The notes under the pieces: generated by a model | Databases searched by the model: none | Told to the model about the DNA's origin: nothing | Seen by the model: the letters and a program-made list of their open reading frames with translations, nothing else | Origin: Gammaproteobacteria bacterium | GTDB taxonomy: Bacteria; Pseudomonadota; Gammaproteobacteria; Pseudomonadales; Azotimanducaceae | DNA: 37,862 bases | Assembly: GCA_005799745.1 (NCBI GenBank) | Contig: SYFY01000096.1 | Span: 1 to 37,862 of the forward strand | Direction of reading: 5' to 3' | Position numbers and translations under genes: made by a program | In this document: in pieces, positions 8,039-18,464 of the stretch | Position numbering within the stretch: the first letter of the stretch is position 1 | Layout of the letters: each line of letters opens with the position of its first letter

Positions 8039-8314
8039 GTGCTGAGATTTGAATGGGACAATGCCAAATCTCGGAGCAATCGAAAGAAGCACAACGTCGC
8101 TTTTGAAGAAGCGGTCACCGTATTCGGGGACCCTTTCGCGATTACCTTTCACGACCCGGACGCATCGAAAGGCGAGAGGCGATGGCTGACTTTTGGATAC
8201 TCGGCTGCAAGACGGCTGCTTGTGATCGTGCACACGGAGCGCAAAGATCAGCTCGCGATCATATCTGCGCGGAAGGCAACCCGGCGGGAACGAGGCATTT
8301 ATGAAGAAATCTGA
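8039..8314 (+). CDS. brnT: BrnT/DUF497-family ribonuclease toxin
   Basis: BrnT-type toxins are small RNases with a RelE-like fold that stop translation when released from their antitoxin. The 91-residue protein shows the family pattern throughout: FEWDNAKSRSNRKKHNVAFEEA at the start, the central VFGDPFAITFHDPD, the strand RWLTFGYSAARRLLVIVHTE, and the end IISARKATRRERGIYEE with the conserved Arg and Glu residues. Translation would start at GTG 8039. A TATGAC lies only 6 bases before it, so the message may be nearly leaderless. It overlaps the next gene by 14 bases, typical of toxin-antitoxin pairs. It sits between rpsF and the end of rlmB on the opposite strand to both, consistent with insertion into the gap between two conserved operons. 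Confidence 0.85.
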   Translation: MLRFEWDNAKSRSNRKKHNVAFEEAVTVFGDPFAITFHDPDASKGERRWLTFGYSAARRLLVIVHTERKDQLAIISARKATRRERGIYEEI

Positions 8315-8513
8315 TGACGATCTAAGGCCAGAGTACAAACGAGTAGTGCTCGGGAAGGGCGTTCGAGGTAAGTACGCTGCTCGATACTCAAAGGGCACGA
8401 ATCTTGTGCTGCTCGAGGACGAGATGGCCGAAGTGTTTCCGACCTCGGAGGCGGTAAACGAAGCATTGTCCGGGTTAGTCCGTCGCGCGAGAAAGAAGAC
8501 GGTAACGAGCTGA
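8301..8513 (+). CDS. Antitoxin partner of the BrnT-type toxin
   Basis: This is a 70-residue protein whose start lies within the end of the toxin gene. It has the pattern usual for short proteins following DUF497 toxins: DDLRPEYKR, a central GKGVRGKYAARYSKGTNLVLL, and EVFPTSEAVNEALSGLVRRARK at the C-terminus. The overlap, order and small size support an antitoxin that binds the toxin and possibly its own promoter. It is not a close match to the classical BrnA sequence that I recall, so I leave the symbol blank. The ribosome-binding site is inside the toxin gene (GGAACGAGG region). Confidence 0.7.
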   Translation: MKKSDDDLRPEYKRVVLGKGVRGKYAARYSKGTNLVLLEDEMAEVFPTSEAVNEALSGLVRRARKKTVTS

Positions 8514-8627
8514 GCGTCCAAACCTCTGACCAAATCCTGGCCTTGATCAGTAGACGCTGCGAGGCAACGCCGAGCTCGGTTGAGGTCTCGCGTGGACGAA
8601 GCAACTTTCTGGTCGCGAGCTTTTCGT

Positions 8628-9401
8628 CTAGCTGGATCGCGGTTGGGAAGCCGCTCCCACAGAAAAGGCAGAGAGTGATCGCTGCCGCACCACTTCATAA
8701 AGCAAAACACCGGTAGCTACGGAAACGTTCAGGCTCGAGACCTCCCCCGCCATCGGAATCGACACGAGCCAATCACAGGCTTCTCTCGTGAGACGACGCA
8801 TGCCTTCGCCTTCACTACCCATGACGATGGCGACATCACCTTTGAAGTCAACTTCGAACCACGGCTGTTCGGCTTGATCATCCGTGCCGATCAACCAAAT
8901 CCCTCTTTCTTTAAGCCGATCAAGACAACGCGCGAGATTAGTCACTGCAACAAGGGTCAACCCTTCAGCACCACCCGCGGCAGTCTTCAACACCACATCA
9001 TTCACGGGCGAAGAGTTACGCTCGGGAAACAACACCGCCTGAACTCCAGCACCATTGGCCGAACGAAGGCACGCGCCGAAGTTACGTGGATCGGTGATGC
9101 CATCGAGAACCAGTAGCAGCCGCGGTTTTGGAAGCGTCTCGAAGCTGAAGAAAAACGTTTCTTCATCAATCGGCGTTAGCGCCTGGCAATAAACAGCGAC
9201 ACCCTGATGACTGCCTTCAATGCGTGTATCGAGCCACGACTTGTCGACCGCTTCGAAACGAATGCCTGATTCTTTCGCGAGCGCGATGAGTTCCTGCACA
9301 CGTGTATCACGACGACCCTGCACATAGTGCAACGAACGTATGCGACCCGGATGTTGAGTGAGCACCTCACGAACAGCGTGAAAACCGTAAACGTAGCTCA
9401 T
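8628..9401 (-). CDS. rlmB: 23S rRNA (guanosine(2251)-2'-O)-methyltransferase RlmB
   Basis: RlmB methylates the 2'-OH of G2251 in the 23S rRNA P-loop using S-adenosylmethionine. The 257 residues comprise the N-terminal substrate-binding domain (YVYGFHAVREVL) and a SPOUT/TrmH catalytic domain. The three knot motifs are visible: NFGACLRSANGAGVQAVL, IVMGSEGEGMRRL, and IPMAGEVSSLNVSVATGVLLYE. The final ~15 residues extend slightly past the usual end. Its start overlaps the rnr stop by 4 bases, so the two are co-translated, as in E. coli. Confidence 0.97.
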   Translation of the reverse strand: MSYVYGFHAVREVLTQHPGRIRSLHYVQGRRDTRVQELIALAKESGIRFEAVDKSWLDTRIEGSHQGVAVYCQALTPIDEETFFFSFETLPKPRLLLVLDGITDPRNFGACLRSANGAGVQAVLFPERNSSPVNDVVLKTAAGGAEGLTLVAVTNLARCLDRLKERGIWLIGTDDQAEQPWFEVDFKGDVAIVMGSEGEGMRRLTREACDWLVSIPMAGEVSSLNVSVATGVLLYEVVRQRSLSAFSVGAASQPRSS

Positions 9402-11536
9402 CGTCTGCCGCGACGGCCTCGCACTTCTCGACGATCCGATCTTTCTTTGTCGTCCTTTTTCTTTTCTTTGCGTTTGCCACCGGACTGGACGAGCTCAAGA
9501 TCAATTCGTCCCAGCGCAGGTCGCACCTCACGAATGCGCACACGCACGGCATCGCCCAGGCGAAACGCTTGACCACTGCGATCACCGACCAACGCCATCG
9601 CGTGTGGCTGGTAGCGGTAGTAGTCCTGCCCGAGTTCAGAGATATGAACAAGACCCTGCACGTAAAACCCTTCAAGCTCGATGAACAAGCCAAACTCGGT
9701 CACGCCACCGACTCGACCACTCATCTCTTCGCCAACATGTTCCCCGACAAGATCACACTTCAGCCAACTGTCGACGGCGCGCTCTGCAGATTCGGCGCGA
9801 CGTTCGGTGAACGAGATGTGCACACCGATGTCAGCGAGTGTGTGTTCATCGAGTGGCACTTTCTTGCCGTGCAACACGGCCTTGATGGCGCGATGCACGA
9901 TGAGGTCCGCATATCGGCGAATCGGCGAGGTGAAGTGCATGTAGTGCGAGAGCGCGAGACCGAAGTGGCCGATGTTGCTCGGCTGATAGACGGCCTGCTG
10001 CATGGAGCGCAGTGTCATCATCTGGAAGATCCACGCGTCGGGTCGATCAGCGATCTGCGCGAGCGCGGCCTGCACCGTACTCGGTGTGATCTCCTTGTCG
10101 AGATGCACGCCGGCCATTGCGAAGGAGTTGCGCAACACCTGCACCTTGAGTACATCCGGCACGCCGTGAACACGGTAAAGACCTAGCGCATCGCTTTTCT
10201 CAATGAACTCCGCTGCACACACGTTCGCAGAAATCATGGCTTCTTCGATCAACCGATGTGCATCGTTGCGTTTCACGGGGTGTACCGCCACCGCACGCCC
10301 GTCTTTCAATTCGAGTTGGCTTTCATGGCTGTCGAAGTCAAGCGCCCCGCGACCTTCTCGTGCGCGCATCAGTGCGTGGTAACAACGATGCAGCGCGTCG
10401 AGTGAGGCAAGCACCTCATCCTCAACATCCAGTGGCGTACCGTCGAAGAGCGCGCCCACCTTGGTGTACGTGAGTCGTTGCCAAGAACGGATGATCGCTT
10501 CGTAAAACTCAAACTCCTTCACGCGGCCCGTTGATGCCACATGCATGTCACACACTATCGCCATGCGCGGAACTTGCGGCTTCAGCGAACAGAGTTCATT
10601 GGAGAGTGCTTCGGGCAACATGGGTACAACGGTGCCGGGCAGATATACGGAGTTGCCACGATCGGCGGCTTCCATATCCAGCGCGCCACCCTGTTTTACA
10701 TAGTGGCCGACATCGGCGATGGCGACGACGAGGCGCCAACCACGCCCATCTTTCTCGCAAGACACCGCGTCATCGAAGTCTTTTGCCGTTTCCCCATCGA
10801 TGGTAATCAGTGGCATGTCCCTTAGATCCTTCCGCCCCTTCGGAACACGGTTAGCGACGGACTTCGGCAGAGCCGCGACCGCATCGTCCATGCCGGGAGG
10901 CCAGGTCTCGGGAATATGGAGAGTGTCGATCTGGGTGCGGATGGCGCGCTCGAGGAGGGTCTCACCTTGCACAACACCAATCACACGACCGGTGTAGCCC
11001 GCCCGATCCTCACCCGTGATCTCTACGCGAACGAGGTCACCATTGCGTCCGGCATCGGGTTTCGTGATGAGCTGAACCTTGCCGCGATAGTCTGCTGCGA
11101 GAGATTCAACGTAGGGGTAAGCGCCATGCCAGACAAGTTCGCCCACCAGGATGCGGTCAGAGCGACTAAGTACGTCTGTCACCTGAGCCTTGTCATCAAC
11201 GACTCTGGCCTTGATCGAGTCACCCACACGCAGGTGCAAGTTGCGGTCACGTTCGATCTCAATGCCATTGAGCCGCAGGGACTTCCCTTCCTGCGTGACA
11301 ATGCCCTCGATCACTTCAGCAGTCTCAACGAGGTACCAACGTCCCGCTTCGTCCTGTTCAAGGTCACCGTTACGGAGCATGCCACGCAGAACCTGCTTGA
11401 GTTCTCGCGCCTGGCGACCGGCCTTGTCGACGAATTCGGCCTTCAGCTCGACGAAGGTCATCGAGTTGCCAGACGCACGCATTAAGGCAGATACAGATGC
11501 TGCGGTGATCTTCCGGTGAGTGAGGTCCAAATCCAT
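9398..11536 (-). CDS. rnr: Ribonuclease R
   Basis: RNase R is a processive 3'-to-5' exoribonuclease that degrades structured RNA in decay and quality control. From the ATG at 11536 it is 712 residues. It has an N-terminal winged-helix region (residues about 5-60), two cold-shock domains, and the RNB catalytic domain with the metal ligands in TIDGETAKDFDDAVS. A C-terminal S1 domain (GRVGGVTEFGLFIELEGFYVQGLVHIS) and a short basic tail (KRKEKKK) follow. This is about 100 residues shorter than the E. coli enzyme, mainly in the basic tail. The open frame extends upstream to 11698, but that part is a spurious translation of the tRNA-Leu gene. It overlaps rlmB by 4 bases. Confidence 0.97.
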   Translation of the reverse strand: MDLDLTHRKITAASVSALMRASGNSMTFVELKAEFVDKAGRQARELKQVLRGMLRNGDLEQDEAGRWYLVETAEVIEGIVTQEGKSLRLNGIEIERDRNLHLRVGDSIKARVVDDKAQVTDVLSRSDRILVGELVWHGAYPYVESLAADYRGKVQLITKPDAGRNGDLVRVEITGEDRAGYTGRVIGVVQGETLLERAIRTQIDTLHIPETWPPGMDDAVAALPKSVANRVPKGRKDLRDMPLITIDGETAKDFDDAVSCEKDGRGWRLVVAIADVGHYVKQGGALDMEAADRGNSVYLPGTVVPMLPEALSNELCSLKPQVPRMAIVCDMHVASTGRVKEFEFYEAIIRSWQRLTYTKVGALFDGTPLDVEDEVLASLDALHRCYHALMRAREGRGALDFDSHESQLELKDGRAVAVHPVKRNDAHRLIEEAMISANVCAAEFIEKSDALGLYRVHGVPDVLKVQVLRNSFAMAGVHLDKEITPSTVQAALAQIADRPDAWIFQMMTLRSMQQAVYQPSNIGHFGLALSHYMHFTSPIRRYADLIVHRAIKAVLHGKKVPLDEHTLADIGVHISFTERRAESAERAVDSWLKCDLVGEHVGEEMSGRVGGVTEFGLFIELEGFYVQGLVHISELGQDYYRYQPHAMALVGDRSGQAFRLGDAVRVRIREVRPALGRIDLELVQSGGKRKEKKKDDKERSDRREVRGRRGRR

Positions 11537-11539
11537 GGT

Positions 11540-11569
11540 TTGACACTCTAGCGGCGCATTCAGTAAATT
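11540..11569 (+). promoter_or_regulatory. Promoter of the tRNA-Leu gene
   Basis: A perfect -35 TTGACA (11540-11545) is followed after 18 bases by TAAATT (11564-11569, four of six matches) and a G+C-rich discriminator GCGCGGCC, typical of stable-RNA promoters under stringent control. Transcription would begin near 11576, about 35 bases before the mature tRNA. The -35 box starts 3 bases from the rnr start codon on the other strand. Confidence 0.65.
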
Positions 11570-11582
11570 GCGCGGCCTCTTC

Positions 11583-11600
11583 GGTGGACACGCGTCCACC
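11583..11600. repeat. Perfect 7-base palindrome in the tRNA-Leu leader
   Basis: GGTGGAC and GTCCACC are perfect inverted copies around ACGC. The hairpin lies in the predicted 5' leader of the pre-tRNA, ending 10 bases before the mature 5' end. It is also in the upstream region of rnr on the other strand, where it could act as an operator. No T tract follows, so it is not a classic terminator. Confidence 0.5.
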
Positions 11601-11610
11601 TGCCCCACCT

Positions 11611-11697
11611 GCCGAGGTGGCGAAATTGGTAGACGCGCCAGCTTCAGGTGCTGGTGGGGGTAACCCCGTGAAGGTTCAAGTCCTTTCCTCGGCACCA
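11611..11697 (+). tRNA. tRNA-Leu (CAG anticodon)
   Basis: An 87-base leucine tRNA with acceptor stem GCCGAGG (11611-11617) pairing with CCTCGGC (11687-11693). The anticodon stem CCAGC/GCTGG encloses the loop TTCAGGT, with anticodon CAG at 11645-11647. A long variable arm (class II) and the T arm GGTTCAAGTCC are present, and the 3' CCA is encoded (11695-11697). It reads CUG codons. It is divergent from rnr. Confidence 0.97.
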
Positions 11698-11725
11698 AAT
11701 CTTGTGACCGCGACGACGCAGTCCA

Positions 11726-11743
11726 CCGAGCTCATGCGCTCGG
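11726..11743. terminator. Hairpin between the convergent tRNA-Leu and membrane-protein genes
   Basis: CCGAGC and GCTCGG pair around TCATGC, about 28 bases past the tRNA and overlapping the stop codon of the convergent membrane-protein gene. There is no T tract on either side, so it may be a weak or factor-dependent bidirectional end. Confidence 0.25.
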
Positions 11744-12352
11744 CGGGTTCACATCTACGGGCTGCTGCCGCTCATACCATGCTTCGGGTGTCCGGTAGCT
11801 CTCCCACGCCGCGCGCACCCAACGGATCAGCGCAAAGGCCAGCCACAGCGACCAACCCAACATCGCAGCCCGATAGACCCACATCGGTAACGAGATGACC
11901 CACGGGCTCGGTGGCAGCTCGGCAGCTTGATCGGTGAACCACTGGTAGAAGAAGGAGCTCGAATCGTTACCTTCGATATGCATCTCCGGTGATGAGAGCA
12001 GCGCTGCAGGAACACTTGCGATCAGCACCAGTACGGTCACAACGGTGATGAACCCGGTGAGGATCTGCACGAGGTTTTTGCTTGCCGCGGTGTTCACCGA
12101 CTCAAGCCACCGCGGACGCACGGCGAGCAACAAGAGCCATACGGCCACCAACAACGTGGCTTCGAGGTTACACAGCGCGAGACCGGCGGCGAGTAACAAG
12201 GCATCCGTGCGTGTGAGCGCAATTCCGGGAATGCGCGCAATGCCGACCGCAAGGATCAACACGACGATCATCACGCCCCAGAACAACATGGCCGGGCCCA
12301 TGGTCGGACCACCGACTGTTCGCAGAGCGCGTCGAGCCGATCTTGCGGTCAC
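11732..12352 (-). CDS. Small multipass membrane protein of unknown function
   Basis: The 206-residue protein has about four transmembrane segments: roughly residues 18-40 (GPAMLFWGVMIVVLILAVGIA), 48-80, 95-118 and 155-180. Between the last two lies a periplasm-sized loop containing SSPEMHIEGNDSSSFFYQWF and LPPSPWVISLPMWVYR. That loop and the ends resemble, from memory, the C-terminal portion of much longer membrane proteins of unknown function in Xanthomonas-like bacteria, so this could be a truncated or stand-alone version. The start is uncertain: GTG 12352 is 24 bases after the previous stop, and ATGs occur at MGPAM. It is the last gene of the long minus-strand train. Confidence 0.65.
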   Translation of the reverse strand: MTARSARRALRTVGGPTMGPAMLFWGVMIVVLILAVGIARIPGIALTRTDALLLAAGLALCNLEATLLVAVWLLLLAVRPRWLESVNTAASKNLVQILTGFITVVTVLVLIASVPAALLSSPEMHIEGNDSSSFFYQWFTDQAAELPPSPWVISLPMWVYRAAMLGWSLWLAFALIRWVRAAWESYRTPEAWYERQQPVDVNPPSA

Positions 12353-12376
12353 TTCTGCAGGAGTCCCTGCTAAACA

Positions 12377-12571
12377 CTAGGCCTCGTCCTCATGCTGCAG
12401 ATACACCGTGATCTCATCCTCCGATGCATAGACGGTGATCGTGATCGGACGACAACACACTGAGCAGTCCTCTACATAAGTCTGTTCCGGCTCGCTCGGA
12501 TCAATCAGCAGCTCGATCGACTCACCGCAATACGGGCAACCGGCATGATGTGGAATGGTGTCGTAGTACAT
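12377..12571 (-). CDS. CPXCG-motif cysteine-rich zinc-ribbon protein
   Basis: The 64-residue protein has Cys12-Pro-Tyr-Cys15-Gly and Asp-Cys36-Ser-Val-Cys39-Cys40-Arg-Pro-Ile. This matches the small CPXCG-motif family ([14 protein letters not shown] then [11 protein letters not shown]) of unknown role, presumably binding one zinc. The open frame continues far upstream inside the MFS gene, but only the part from the ATG at 12571 matches the family. It starts 16 bases after the MFS stop. The acidic, Cys-poor tail is normal for the family. Confidence 0.85.
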   Translation of the reverse strand: MYYDTIPHHAGCPYCGESIELLIDPSEPEQTYVEDCSVCCRPITITVYASEDEITVYLQHEDEA

Positions 12572-12587
12572 TCGTCGAACTCGCTGT

Positions 12588-13790
12588 TCAATCTGCCTGG
12601 TGTACCGCAACCCGGCGACCGAGCCACGGCATCCCTGCGAGCAGAATGACATAGATGATGGCAGCAGTGGTGTACGGCAACGTCGGTGAAAACTGATAGA
12701 GCAACCCCCCGAGCAGCGGACCAATGGTGAATCCCAGCGGGCCACATGAACCTGCCACACCGGCAACGGCGCCTTGTTCCTGCTTCGACACCGCCAGTGA
12801 CGCACCGGCCATAAAGCCCGGTCCTGCGAGTCCCATCCCAAAACCCTGAACCATTAAGGCTCCCGTCAGCGCCCAACGATTCTCGGCGAGCGCCATGATG
12901 ACAAAGGCCACGATCAGGATGGGTAACGCGAGCTTCAGCAGGGTGAACGGGGCGACTTCGACGCGCTGTACGACAAAACCCTGAGCAAACAGCGAACACA
13001 CCGCCGAAGCCATCATGGCCACACCCATGGTCTGCGCCGTCTCAGCACCGGTGAGATTCAACGCGTCCTGAAAACGAAATCCCATGGTTTGTTGGACGAG
13101 CGCATTGCCCATAAACATCGTCACTCCGACGATGACAAACGGGAGGATGCGAGGATCGGTGTACTTCATCCGCGGCGGGACAAACCCTGGCGAATGTTTC
13201 GGCAGTTCAGGTAGGTAGCGCCACACAAAGAGCCCGTTTAGCAAGGCCGCTGCCGCCATGATCCACAACGGCGTTGTGAGACTTAACACTGCGAACACCG
13301 CAACCGCGGGGCCGAGAATTGCACCGACGTTGTTGGCTGCACCCGCCGCACCCATACCGCGCGTTCGATTGGCCACACTCGTCACATCGGCCATGTAGGC
13401 ATTCGCGGCCGGCATCGTCGCTGACATCACCGAAGCGTGCATGACCCGCGTCACCAGCAGCGCGAAGAAAAGCGTCGTGCCTGTGATCCAGCCGGCAAGC
13501 CCCATATGCAACGTTGAATTGAAGAGGACTGTGCCGGCTGTAAATCCGAAGATGCCGGTGAGGATGATGCGTTTACGACCTAGTGAATCGGAGAGACGCC
13601 CCCAACGTGGGCTCGAAAGAAACACGGTCAGCGATGATGCACCAATAATCGCGGTGATCTGGAGTTCCGACAGCCCCATCTCGCGGCCAAGCGGAGCGAG
13701 CACAGGAAAGAGTACTGTGAAGCCCATGCCGACGACGACGAGCGAGAGCACCAGCATGCGTTGTGCATGAGCAGTGTCTGTTTCCGTCAT
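12588..13790 (-). CDS. Major facilitator superfamily transporter
   Basis: A 400-residue, probably 12-helix inner-membrane antiporter of the drug/H+ (DHA1, TetA-like) type. Motif A ([12 protein letters not shown]) lies between helices 2 and 3, near residues 62-74. A motif-C-like Gly/Pro-rich segment ([19 protein letters not shown]) occurs in helix 5, near 145-165. The substrate cannot be read from the sequence. It begins 3 bases after the stop of the ketosynthase gene, so the two are almost certainly co-transcribed. That pairing raises the possibility that it exports a product of the ketosynthase, but this is inference. Confidence 0.9.
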   Translation of the reverse strand: MTETDTAHAQRMLVLSLVVVGMGFTVLFPVLAPLGREMGLSELQITAIIGASSLTVFLSSPRWGRLSDSLGRKRIILTGIFGFTAGTVLFNSTLHMGLAGWITGTTLFFALLVTRVMHASVMSATMPAANAYMADVTSVANRTRGMGAAGAANNVGAILGPAVAVFAVLSLTTPLWIMAAAALLNGLFVWRYLPELPKHSPGFVPPRMKYTDPRILPFVIVGVTMFMGNALVQQTMGFRFQDALNLTGAETAQTMGVAMMASAVCSLFAQGFVVQRVEVAPFTLLKLALPILIVAFVIMALAENRWALTGALMVQGFGMGLAGPGFMAGASLAVSKQEQGAVAGVAGSCGPLGFTIGPLLGGLLYQFSPTLPYTTAAIIYVILLAGMPWLGRRVAVHQAD

Positions 13791-13793
13791 GAA

Positions 13794-14915
13794 TTAGCGT
13801 TTACGAAGGACCAGCGAACCGATGGAATAACCGGCACCAAACGAACAAATGACGCCGTGGTCGCCGGGCTTCAGATCCTCATGATTTTCCGCGAAGGCGA
13901 TGATCGATCCCGCCGACGCTGTGTTGGCATATTCATCCAGCACGATGGGTGCGACATCCTTCGTCGGTTCGGTGCCGAGCAATCGACGTACGATGAGCTG
14001 GTTCATATTGATATTCGCTTGATGCAACCACCACCTGCGGATGTCCGGCACGTTTAGTCCAAGTGTCTCAATCTGTGCAAGCAGGTGATCAGCCGCCATG
14101 GGGCAAACTTCTTTGAACACCTTGCGACCGTTCTGGTGAAACAACTTATCTGTGCCAAAAGGATCAGAGTCGTCAGCAAACGAGAGATAACCGAAGTTTG
14201 AGCGAATGTTGTTCGAATAGACCGTACGCGCGCGCGTGCCGAGTACGCCGTAACTGTGCTGTGCTGTGCAGGTGTTGGCGCGTTCGAGCACCATCGCCGT
14301 GGCCACGTCACCGAAGATGAAGTGACCATCACGATCCTTGTAGTTCACCTGTGGCGAGGTGAGCTCCGGATTGATCACGAGGACTGCACGAGCGGATCCG
14401 GCTGCGACGGCATCGCAGGCACGCTGCAGAGCGAAAGTCGCCGCAGAACAAGCGACCAGCATGTCAAAACCGAAGCCTTCGATACCGAGCGCCGCTTGTA
14501 CTTCAATGGCGATGGCGGGATAGGCACGTTGGGTATAGGCGCAGGAAACCACGACCATGTCGATATCGGTTGGGGTCTTGTTGGCTGCGGCAAGTGCAGG
14601 TCTTGCTGCATTAAGCGCCATTTCGGCCTGATGGCTGAGTTCATCTTCGCCGCGTTCTGGAATGTTGGGACGCATACGCTCGATGTCGAGCACGCCGTCT
14701 TTCACATAGGCATAACGTTGGCGAATGCCGGAAGCCTTCTCAATAAACTCAACGCTGGAAGGCGCGAGCGCTTCCATCGTGCTCGCCGTGATCGCTGCGG
14801 CGTTGCGTCGGTTCTCAGCTTTTGCCCAGCCGTTGTAGCTCGCCACTAGCTCAGCGTTGGTGATGATGTGCTCCGGGTGCCAGAGGCCAACGCCACTGAT
14901 AACGACTTCGTTCAT
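13794..14915 (-). CDS. Beta-ketoacyl-ACP synthase III (FabH-type ketosynthase)
   Basis: FabH-type enzymes condense an acyl-CoA with malonyl-ACP. The 373-residue protein has the full thiolase-fold catalytic triad: Cys156 in DMLVACSAATF, His298 in WWLHQANINMNQ, and Asn331 in DEYANTASAGS. The segment NYKDRDGHFIFGDVATAMVLE and the long insertion YSNNIRSNFGYLSFADDSDPFG place it in the longer KAS III subfamily, distinct from the ~317-residue housekeeping FabH. These enzymes may use longer acyl-CoAs. I chose ATG 14915, 4 bases after the upstream stop; a TTG at 14933 is in frame but overlaps that gene. It is followed 3 bases later by the MFS gene. Confidence 0.9.
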   Translation of the reverse strand: MNEVVISGVGLWHPEHIITNAELVASYNGWAKAENRRNAAAITASTMEALAPSSVEFIEKASGIRQRYAYVKDGVLDIERMRPNIPERGEDELSHQAEMALNAARPALAAANKTPTDIDMVVVSCAYTQRAYPAIAIEVQAALGIEGFGFDMLVACSAATFALQRACDAVAAGSARAVLVINPELTSPQVNYKDRDGHFIFGDVATAMVLERANTCTAQHSYGVLGTRARTVYSNNIRSNFGYLSFADDSDPFGTDKLFHQNGRKVFKEVCPMAADHLLAQIETLGLNVPDIRRWWLHQANINMNQLIVRRLLGTEPTKDVAPIVLDEYANTASAGSIIAFAENHEDLKPGDHGVICSFGAGYSIGSLVLRKR

Positions 14916-14919
14916 CGTC

Positions 14920-17568
<2,649 letters not shown>

Positions 17569-17580
17569 GGCGGGCCTAGC

Positions 17581-18450
17581 TTAGCCTTCGGTTTTTTTGA
17601 GGTACTTGAAGAAGTCGCTGGAAGGATCGATGACGATAACGTCGTCTTTGCCAGCGAAAACTTTGCGATAGGCGTTGAGGCTGCGGTAAAACGCGTAAAA
17701 CTCTGGGTCTTTGCCAAATGCTGTGGCATAGACGTTGGCTGCCTTGGCATCCCCATCACCACGGATGCGTTCCGAATCACGGTAAGCGTTGGCTTCAATG
17801 ACCAGCGCCTGACGTTCCGCATCTGCTCGAATACCCGCAGCAAGCTCTGCACCCTGCGCACGATAACGCTTGGCTTCAATTTCCCGCTCGGAGGCCATCC
17901 GTCGATACACGTCCTCGGAAACTTCCTGCGGCAGATCGATACGTTTCACACGAACATCAATGACGTGAACACCGGCCGCTTCGCGCATTACCCGATCAAG
18001 TGATGCGGTCAACTCTTCCATCAACTCATCGCGCTTGCCAGAAATGACCTCGTGCATGTCACGACGGCTGATCTGGTTGCGCAAACCTTCGTTCACCCGC
18101 TCCTGGAGGATACGCATGGCAGTGGTCTCATCACCACTCGTGGCTTTGTAGAACGCGGCCACATCCGCAATTCGCCACTTCGCAAAAGAGTCGACGATGA
18201 CGGGCTTCTTCTCGAGAGTGAAATAACGCTGAGGCTCTGTATCCAACGTGAGAATACGGCCATCGAACTTCTTTACTTCTTCAGCAATGATCCAGCGAAA
18301 GTGCAGTCCGGCTGGAATATCCGCCTTGTTCACCGCACCGAAACGCAAAAGCACAGCGCGCTCGGTCTGGTTCACCACATAAACGGAGTTGAACACCGAG
18401 AGGATGGCGACGAAGACCACCGCAATCATCAATATGGATCGATTGTTCAT
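17581..18450 (-). CDS. hflC: HflC, FtsH protease modulator subunit
   Basis: HflC is an inner-membrane SPFH-domain protein that forms a large periplasmic cage with HflK around the FtsH protease and limits its access to membrane substrates. The 289 residues have one N-terminal transmembrane anchor (residues about 5-25, SILMIAVVFVAILSVFNSVYVV). The SPFH/band 7 domain (TERAVLLRFGAV onward) and a long C-terminal helical region (SEREIEAKRYRAQGAELAAGIRADAERQALV) follow. It begins 14 bases after hflK. Confidence 0.97.
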   Translation of the reverse strand: MNNRSILMIAVVFVAILSVFNSVYVVNQTERAVLLRFGAVNKADIPAGLHFRWIIAEEVKKFDGRILTLDTEPQRYFTLEKKPVIVDSFAKWRIADVAAFYKATSGDETTAMRILQERVNEGLRNQISRRDMHEVISGKRDELMEELTASLDRVMREAAGVHVIDVRVKRIDLPQEVSEDVYRRMASEREIEAKRYRAQGAELAAGIRADAERQALVIEANAYRDSERIRGDGDAKAANVYATAFGKDPEFYAFYRSLNAYRKVFAGKDDVIVIDPSSDFFKYLKKTEG

Positions 18451-18464
18451 GTCAGCCTCTTGCC

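Noticed and set aside
11537-11698. N-terminal extension of RNase R (VPRKGLEPSRGYPHQHLK...)
   Set aside because: This is the reverse-strand translation of the tRNA-Leu gene. The real start is the ATG at 11536.
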